From Branchiostoma floridae (lineage: Eukaryota; Chordata; Leptocardii; Amphioxiformes; Branchiostomatidae): DNA of 64,000 bases. Both the position numbers and the translations under genes were made by a program. Under the pieces are notes generated by a model, which was not told the DNA's origin, did not search any database, and saw nothing but the letters and a program-made list of their open reading frames with translations. The stretch is taken from positions 3,902,330 to 3,966,329 of the forward strand of contig NC_049995.1 in NCBI RefSeq assembly GCF_000003815.2, given 5' to 3'. Positions 58,893 through 64,000 of the stretch are shown here, piece after piece; positions within the stretch are counted from its first letter, which is position 1, and every line of letters starts with the position of its first letter.

Positions 58893-59365
58893 TGTCCATT
58901 TAAACCCTAACTCCAGACCAGGAAACAGGTCCCTGTCTGGCTGTACCAGTGGTGTCTGTTTTCCATCAGCCCCTGCTACTGGTACTGAACACTAATGCCC
59001 TACAAAGTGGCTGATGAGTACCCTGATGATCATGAGGGGCCTGGTGAGCATCTGGACTCAATCTGACAGGAAATCTGGTTCAAATTGTGATAGCAACATA
59101 CCTATGCACTGTCTTACAGATAGTAACATAGAAAGTGTCTCATAAAACTATGAAAATAAGAAGTTTATGTTGAAAGGTTTGTGTAATGCCATACTTTGTA
59201 CACAAACATGTGACGGTTTATGTACAAGTTTTTCACTGTCAGTGTCAACTGCCCTGGAATGTCAGACAGCACTTTTATTTCTTCCTGTCAGCTTCCTTGC
59301 TCAATTTTATAGCCGTTTTGTTCAGGTACAATTGCTAATTTATTCCCCCACCATACTTTAACGTT
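58893..59365. other. No gene recognised
   Basis: The plus-strand frame 59167-59361 has no motif. No repeat was seen. Confidence 0.45.
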
Positions 59366-59469
59366 TAGCCTGGATACCAGACCCGGGCAGCCCGATCTCA
59401 AAAATATCTCTTGCCCCTACACAATACTTAGATATTTTGAGATCGGACTGGGGTCTGCTATTGAGGCTA
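59366..59469. mobile_element. Short palindromic MITE, TAGCCT termini
   Basis: TAGCCTGGATACCAGACCC at 59366 faces its inverse at 59469, and CGATCTCAAAAATATCT is repeated inverted inside. The arms are about 40 bp with several mismatches and total length is 104 bp. Confidence 0.8.
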
Positions 59470-59804
59470 TTTTATGTTACAATCCATCATTCCTCACTGA
59501 TATGTGTTTCATGATGAATCATAGAAAGGTGCAACTGTAATTATAAAAATGACTGCAGGCCCCCTACATCTTCACTGCTCCAAATAGAGTAGTATTAAAT
59601 TTAGACCTGATGTAGATAAGATCCCTGCAGCTTGTTGTGACTTAAGACATTTTCCCACAGGCCTAATTGCCCTAGATCTGAGTGGAGACAGATCAGACAG
59701 TACAGCAGCAGAGATGTTTACCTGATAGATGTCAGATATGGGTGATGATATGATGATGATGACAGATATGGGTGGTCATAATTAGCCTGATATTTGTGAT
59801 AAGG
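59470..59804. other. No gene; GATGAT-rich stretch
   Basis: A GATGAT and GATATG microsatellite-like tract lies at about 59730-59770. Nothing else was found. Confidence 0.45.
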
Positions 59805-60178
59805 CTGGAGGGCAGGGTTGTAGCCAGCACCCGTCCTTCCGTCCTTTGACGGAATTTTGCAGCTCAGGACGGAAAATAATTTTGCCTATTCTGTCCTCTG
59901 TGGCCGAAAAAAAATTGATATGAAAAGATATAAAAAAACTATCTCCCTTGTGTAATTTTTCACCAAAACAGATGGCGTTGAACAGCTTACAATAGTTTAC
60001 CAGCAATATTTACACCTCAAAATGCAGGAAATAGCTTTTCAGAGGGTCTATATTTCACAATTTTCCTGTGGAGCATGCCCCCGGAACCCTTAGGAACAGC
60101 CCCCCTTCGGCGTGCAATTGGATTTAAAGTTGAGGGGACGGAAAATTATTTTAGGCTGGCTACAACCCTGCTGGAGGG
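59805..60178. mobile_element. hAT-type MITE with perfect 8-bp target duplication
   Basis: CTGGAGGG at 59805-59812 is repeated at 60171-60178. It encloses perfect 16-bp inverted repeats (CAGGGTTGTAGCCAGC at 59813-59828 and its inverse at 60155-60170). An 8-bp duplication and CAGGG ends are hAT features. The interior has TTTGACGGAATTTTGCAGC and is non-coding. The diverged copy at 36067-36239 has the same interior words. Confidence 0.93.
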
Positions 60179-60774
60179 CTTAGGCCGTTTATCATCCATG
60201 CAAGCGAATATTGACATAAATAGTATAACATGACAAGATTCTTATTGATATAGGAGGATTATCAGAAGAGGAATGTATTAAAGATATCTACACACAATAT
60301 ACTATGTAAGAGACTGAAGATTTTGTGTATTCATTCATATAACTACAAGAGAAATACGAATAGGCAAGTATGATAAAAATGACCTGGAAGGGGGGTCCCA
60401 AAAATGCTTTACGCTACATTTGAGAAGGCGGTACACATATAATGCTTGACTCAGCAAGGCATCCACTACACTTTCACTCACTCACTCAGTTACAAATTGT
60501 TTTGCCCTGCTATGAATTATGTGCAACCAAATGGCTTTCTGTAGGAATTTTTTAAAATGGTTTTCCCAAAACCTACAGAAAAACACACAGGCCCTCCTTC
60601 ACATGCATGTGGACTCTATTCTTTTTAAACAAAGCAAGTTACAATGATCATCCCCATTAGTTACGCAAAACATCTCTGAAAAATAGTACTTGTAGCCAAA
60701 AAAGTAGGGCCGTGGGAACCATAAGTTAACTTTGTAAAGTTCTTTAAAAAAAGGGAAAAAAATCTTATTCTTAC
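60179..60774. other. No gene recognised
   Basis: AT-rich sequence with several A or T runs. Nothing is supported. Confidence 0.45.
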
Positions 60775-60867
60775 CTCTAAGAAACCACCAGTTCTTCCTT
60801 TACTCAAGACACAGCCAAATCTGTCAACAGTTTCTTGCTGAACTCCAGACGTCCAAGTGACGAAAAC
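60775..60867 (-). other. Candidate internal exon, 93 bp, phase 0 to phase 0
   Basis: The minus-strand acceptor GGGTCTTTCTTGTAG and donor TTAGAG/GTAAGAAT bound exactly 31 open codons (including VDRFGCVLSKGRTGGFLE). Both splice sites fit the consensus well. A second frame is open for the first 22 codons. No family is recognised. If it is real, its relation to the candidates at 49-51 kb is unknown. Confidence 0.3.
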
Positions 60868-63483
60868 CTACAAGAAAGACCCAAACAAAGGATCAGTAAC
60901 AGGACTAAAACCCTCTCACATCAACACAGCCCAAGCACAGTACTACATCCTACACACAATCACATGTGTTATGTGAGGAGAGTGGGGCTTTAGTGAAAAC
61001 GCTGGGCCCTCTTGAAGGGATTAGTGTTAATCTGCATAATCTGCTGTTCCTGTTCTGATATCTGGGTGTGGGGAAAGATGAGATGGCACCAAGGTACAAG
61101 AACGCTAGTTAAAACATTCCGATGGTATCATACTGAACTTGTATTGAGGTATACAACAGATAACAGTGTTGAAAGATTCCATCCTAGTTGGAAGACTGAT
61201 ATCTCTAAGCTTTCATGGAGACATTGACAAAACTAGAGAAAATTAGCATGATTAAGTAGTTAATTGTATCTTGTTTTCATAATGTTGCTACTTGGGAAAA
61301 CAAACAAGAATTTCTACTTGTCTTAAATTCGTTGGCACATTTCTTAAACCTATTCTACAACATGTTCCTAAAACTGACAACACCTTTCCGAAAAAAAATA
61401 GAGAATGAAACAAAATAAAAACAATTACTTAAAAGAGGAAGCTTTAGGAAAACATATGACTGAATGGCAACCAATGTTTTCTTTCCTTAGAACAATACAA
61501 AGGGCTAATTTCTGTTCTATGAAAGCAGACGCACGGGGCCATATCCCGCACAGGGTATTGTCCCAACAGCTAACCCCCTGCAGTAATCCTTAGACAAAAC
61601 AGGGGGCACTAATCTCTCTATAAGCAGCTTATCCAAAAGGCATGTTTGTAAAACTGCTACTGGTATTTTCGGTGACTTACCATCTTAACATTTTCACTAA
61701 GGCACAATGTTTGTCTAGCTTTTAGGGTCTAGTTTGGTAGAAAAAACAAAGACAATAAGAAAATTGATGTGAAAAATGAAGACAATAGCACAAGACATGT
61801 TTCTTGCCACATCTGCATTGGGATGTATTAAATTTAGTAAATATACCTCCATTACTTCAATCTTTTAGCTATCGTTGTTTAACGAAAAACACTAAAATAC
61901 ATGTATCAACTGTTTCTATTTATTTGCAGGCAGTTTGTTAGTTAGTATCTCCATGCAGCTTCAATTTTTTCAATCATGGTCATTGTTTGTGAGCCCATAC
62001 TGTTGTAAAGCTTACAAACACATACCTCTATCCTTCCAAAGTAAAGCTCTCATTGATGAGTTTCTTCTTTCCATAGACTTCTATGTTATAATTCGTGGTT
62101 TAAATGGCCGCGTTCATAATGAAGCTACGTGAAATTTCAGCAGATTTTTCATTCTATGTCGAGCACATTTACCCTATATCGTGGGAAAAAATTGCCAATG
62201 TAAACTTACATAGGAACTTTTTTTATAGCAATTACAAACTACGATTAGTCAATCCCCACAAAAGGCATTTTTTCGCTACTTTTGTACAACCGCACCACTC
62301 AGAACCCACGACTGTGTACCTCCGACCTAGCTCGCGGCTGCAAAACTTTACCTGCTAATTTCTTCAGTTACAAATAAGCTTTCACCAATCTCACTTTTGA
62401 GATCAGTTCCGCTGGCTAAAACTAGTAAAAGGGAATTTCTCACCGCTAAAAACATGCGTCCGTGCAGCCGTTCATTTTTGGCTCGGATCTCTTTTAGGGT
62501 ACCCACTCGCGGCGTAATACATCAATGAGACCTAAAGGCATATAATATTATAAAGTTCAGACTTTTTGGCCAGTGGGCCAAAAGTTCTTGCTAGTCCCAA
62601 CAAGCAAATGTCAATCCCCGGATGGAAGGATGGGTCCTGGAGACAGCCCTTCTTTTATTCCATTTCATTTATACTGTCCCTCCGAGTTCAGATACCATTC
62701 TCTGTTGCTTGCGCCTGTTTCAAAAAATGCTATCATCAACCAACAACTAGGTAGTTTGTTATTTTGGAGCGAACTAACCATAATGGTATTCATATCAAAC
62801 CTACACCTAAGGAACATCCCCACAAAACCTTGTGCAGCACTTCAAAAAAACTCAACAGCATTTTTCCCACACAATACCAACAAACAGATCACTGTTTTCA
62901 ACACGTTTGCTCATTTCAGCGAGGATTTGGCTTCCCAAACACGATCAAAACGTTTCCACGAAATCTTCCCGTCCCCCTGGTAACTGGTAGCCTGGGCTAT
63001 TAGTAATGTTTATATAGGGAATAATGGAAACTGCTCTCTGAGTAAACACACCCCACTGTGAACACTGCCACATACAGCCTGGCATAACCCAACATAACCT
63101 CATTATCACATTGGTAACAATGAACTGTTGTTATAAATACAGGAAAACACATTTCACAAATTTTGTTCTTCACTTCTAACCTACTGGCACAACAAAAAAT
63201 GTTTTTAAAAATTCCATTGCTGGAAGTGAAAATGCATGTAAAAAAGTCATTTAAATGTGGGACAAGTGAAAATTTGTTCGGGGGATTTTTTATGTACTTG
63301 CCCGATAGGACAAGTGAATTTTAGAAATATTGTCCAACCCTGTACTGAAGAAAATGATTTTGTTGTTCGAGTATTGCTCCATGGGAAAAGAAAATACATT
63401 CGTATCCAATACAATCCAACATAATTGAGTTTCAGTGTCTTATACCTATAGATATAATTTTGTCATGCCTTTAATTTTTCTAT
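60868..63483. other. No gene proven; possible minus-strand exon at 62354-62470
   Basis: On the minus strand an ATG near 62458, in a GC-richer block, opens a frame of about 34 codons. It starts like a signal peptide (MFLAVRNSLLLVLASG) and runs to a donor-like AG/GTAAAG near 62354. No downstream exon with matching phase was confirmed. 62597-62647 matches the dispersed repeat at 53693. The plus-strand 136-codon frame 62573-62983 is not supported. A hAT-like right end (GTCCAACCCTG, 63332-63342) has no visible partner. Confidence 0.2.
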
Positions 63484-63745
63484 GATTGAAATCTTAACCT
63501 ACCTAGAAACATAAAAAGAAAGGCTTGATTTTTCATTACAATACCCGAAAAACCACTTGGATTCAGATACAACTCAAATTTGATAACAATATCGTAGCCT
63601 AAATGAAAATAATTTCGTTGTTCTTTCTTGCCGATTGAAATCTTAACTGACTTATAGGACATGAAAGAGAGGCTTGGTATTTCATCACATACTACAAAAA
63701 GACACTTAGTATCCAATACCAGGAAACGTTATTCAATTTCAGGTG
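63484..63745. repeat. Diverged tandem duplication, about 150-bp unit
   Basis: GATTGAAATCTTAAC is found at 63485 and 63635. Both copies continue with AGGCTTG, TTTCAT, ACTTGGATTC/ACTTAGTATC and AATACA/AATACC. No coding frame is shared. Confidence 0.7.
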
Positions 63746-63760
63746 CCTCTAGGAATTGGT

Positions 63761-64000
63761 GTGGGGTCGCGTGGCGCAACTGCAGGGTGTTTGGCCCGGA
63801 ACCCAGAGGTCCTGGGTTCAAATCCAGTAATGCTACCAATCTCGTAGTTTGGGAAAGGCACTTGATATGGCTTTAAAGTTTCTTCTTGTAAAATGGGTAA
63901 CTGACTTTTGTTGGGGAGGTAAAAGGCAAAGGAAGGAGAAGGATGGGTTCTGCCTTCCAATACTGTACCCCAGACACAGTAGAAAACAACCTACTATCCC
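63761..64000 (+). mobile_element. tRNA-derived SINE, plus orientation, best-preserved copy
   Basis: The head GCGTGGCGCAACTGCAGGG carries an A-box-like sequence. GGTTCAAATCC at 63815-63825 is a perfect B box. ATGCTACCAATCTCG, GGGAAAGGCACTTGA, TTGGGGAGGTAAAAGG and CAACCTACT follow. The element reaches the window edge. The frames at 63661-63876 and 63739-63960 are shadows. Confidence 0.88.

Noticed and set aside
62573-62983. 136-codon plus-strand frame
   Set aside because: No motif; part overlaps a dispersed repeat also found at 53693.
63761-63860. Possible tRNA gene because of a perfect B box
   Set aside because: The head cannot be folded into a full cloverleaf and the body continues as in the other SINE copies.

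Overview
This is nuclear DNA from an animal, not a microbe. It is AT-rich, has spliced exons with GT-AG introns, two blocks of vertebrate-type TTAGGG telomeric sequence, many tRNA-derived SINEs and many small inverted-repeat transposons (MITEs). The repeat types and the one clear gene suggest a marine invertebrate deuterostome, most likely a cephalochordate (Branchiostoma, amphioxus). That assignment is inference from repeat style and protein similarity; no species-specific marker was identified.

Only one gene can be called with confidence. It lies on the minus strand between 20975 and 18378, in three exons, and encodes a 587-residue multi-pass membrane protein of the Cas1p / CASD1 / RWA acyltransferase family (Golgi O-acetylation of glycans). 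Its sequence looks closer to plant RWA and fungal Cas1p proteins than to vertebrate CASD1. As built here it lacks the luminal SGNH/GDSL catalytic domain, keeping only a short stretch that resembles the end of that domain.

Layout. 1-10 kb: a small MITE, a ~300-bp tandem array with decayed coding potential, three SINEs, two inverted-repeat elements and a ~320-bp satellite. 10.2-16.2 kb: an interstitial telomeric block, several MITEs, a tandem duplication and a CA-rich hairpin element. 16.2-21.1 kb: the acyltransferase gene with a probable long 3' flank. 21.1-64 kb: about 43 kb with no recognisable gene. It holds three related TA-flanked MITEs, a second telomeric block, eight or more local tandem arrays, hAT-like and piggyBac-like MITEs, fold-back elements, five SINEs and a Helitron-like hairpin array. 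A few splice-compatible exon-like segments on the minus strand (49.2, 50.8 and 60.8 kb) and one open segment on the plus strand (45.7-46.0 kb) are reported at low confidence.

Because only one gene is clear, no multi-gene pathway can be read from this window. The most informative points are the RWA-like form of the acyltransferase, the hairpin-ended tandem arrays, and a short motif shared by three unrelated tandem arrays.
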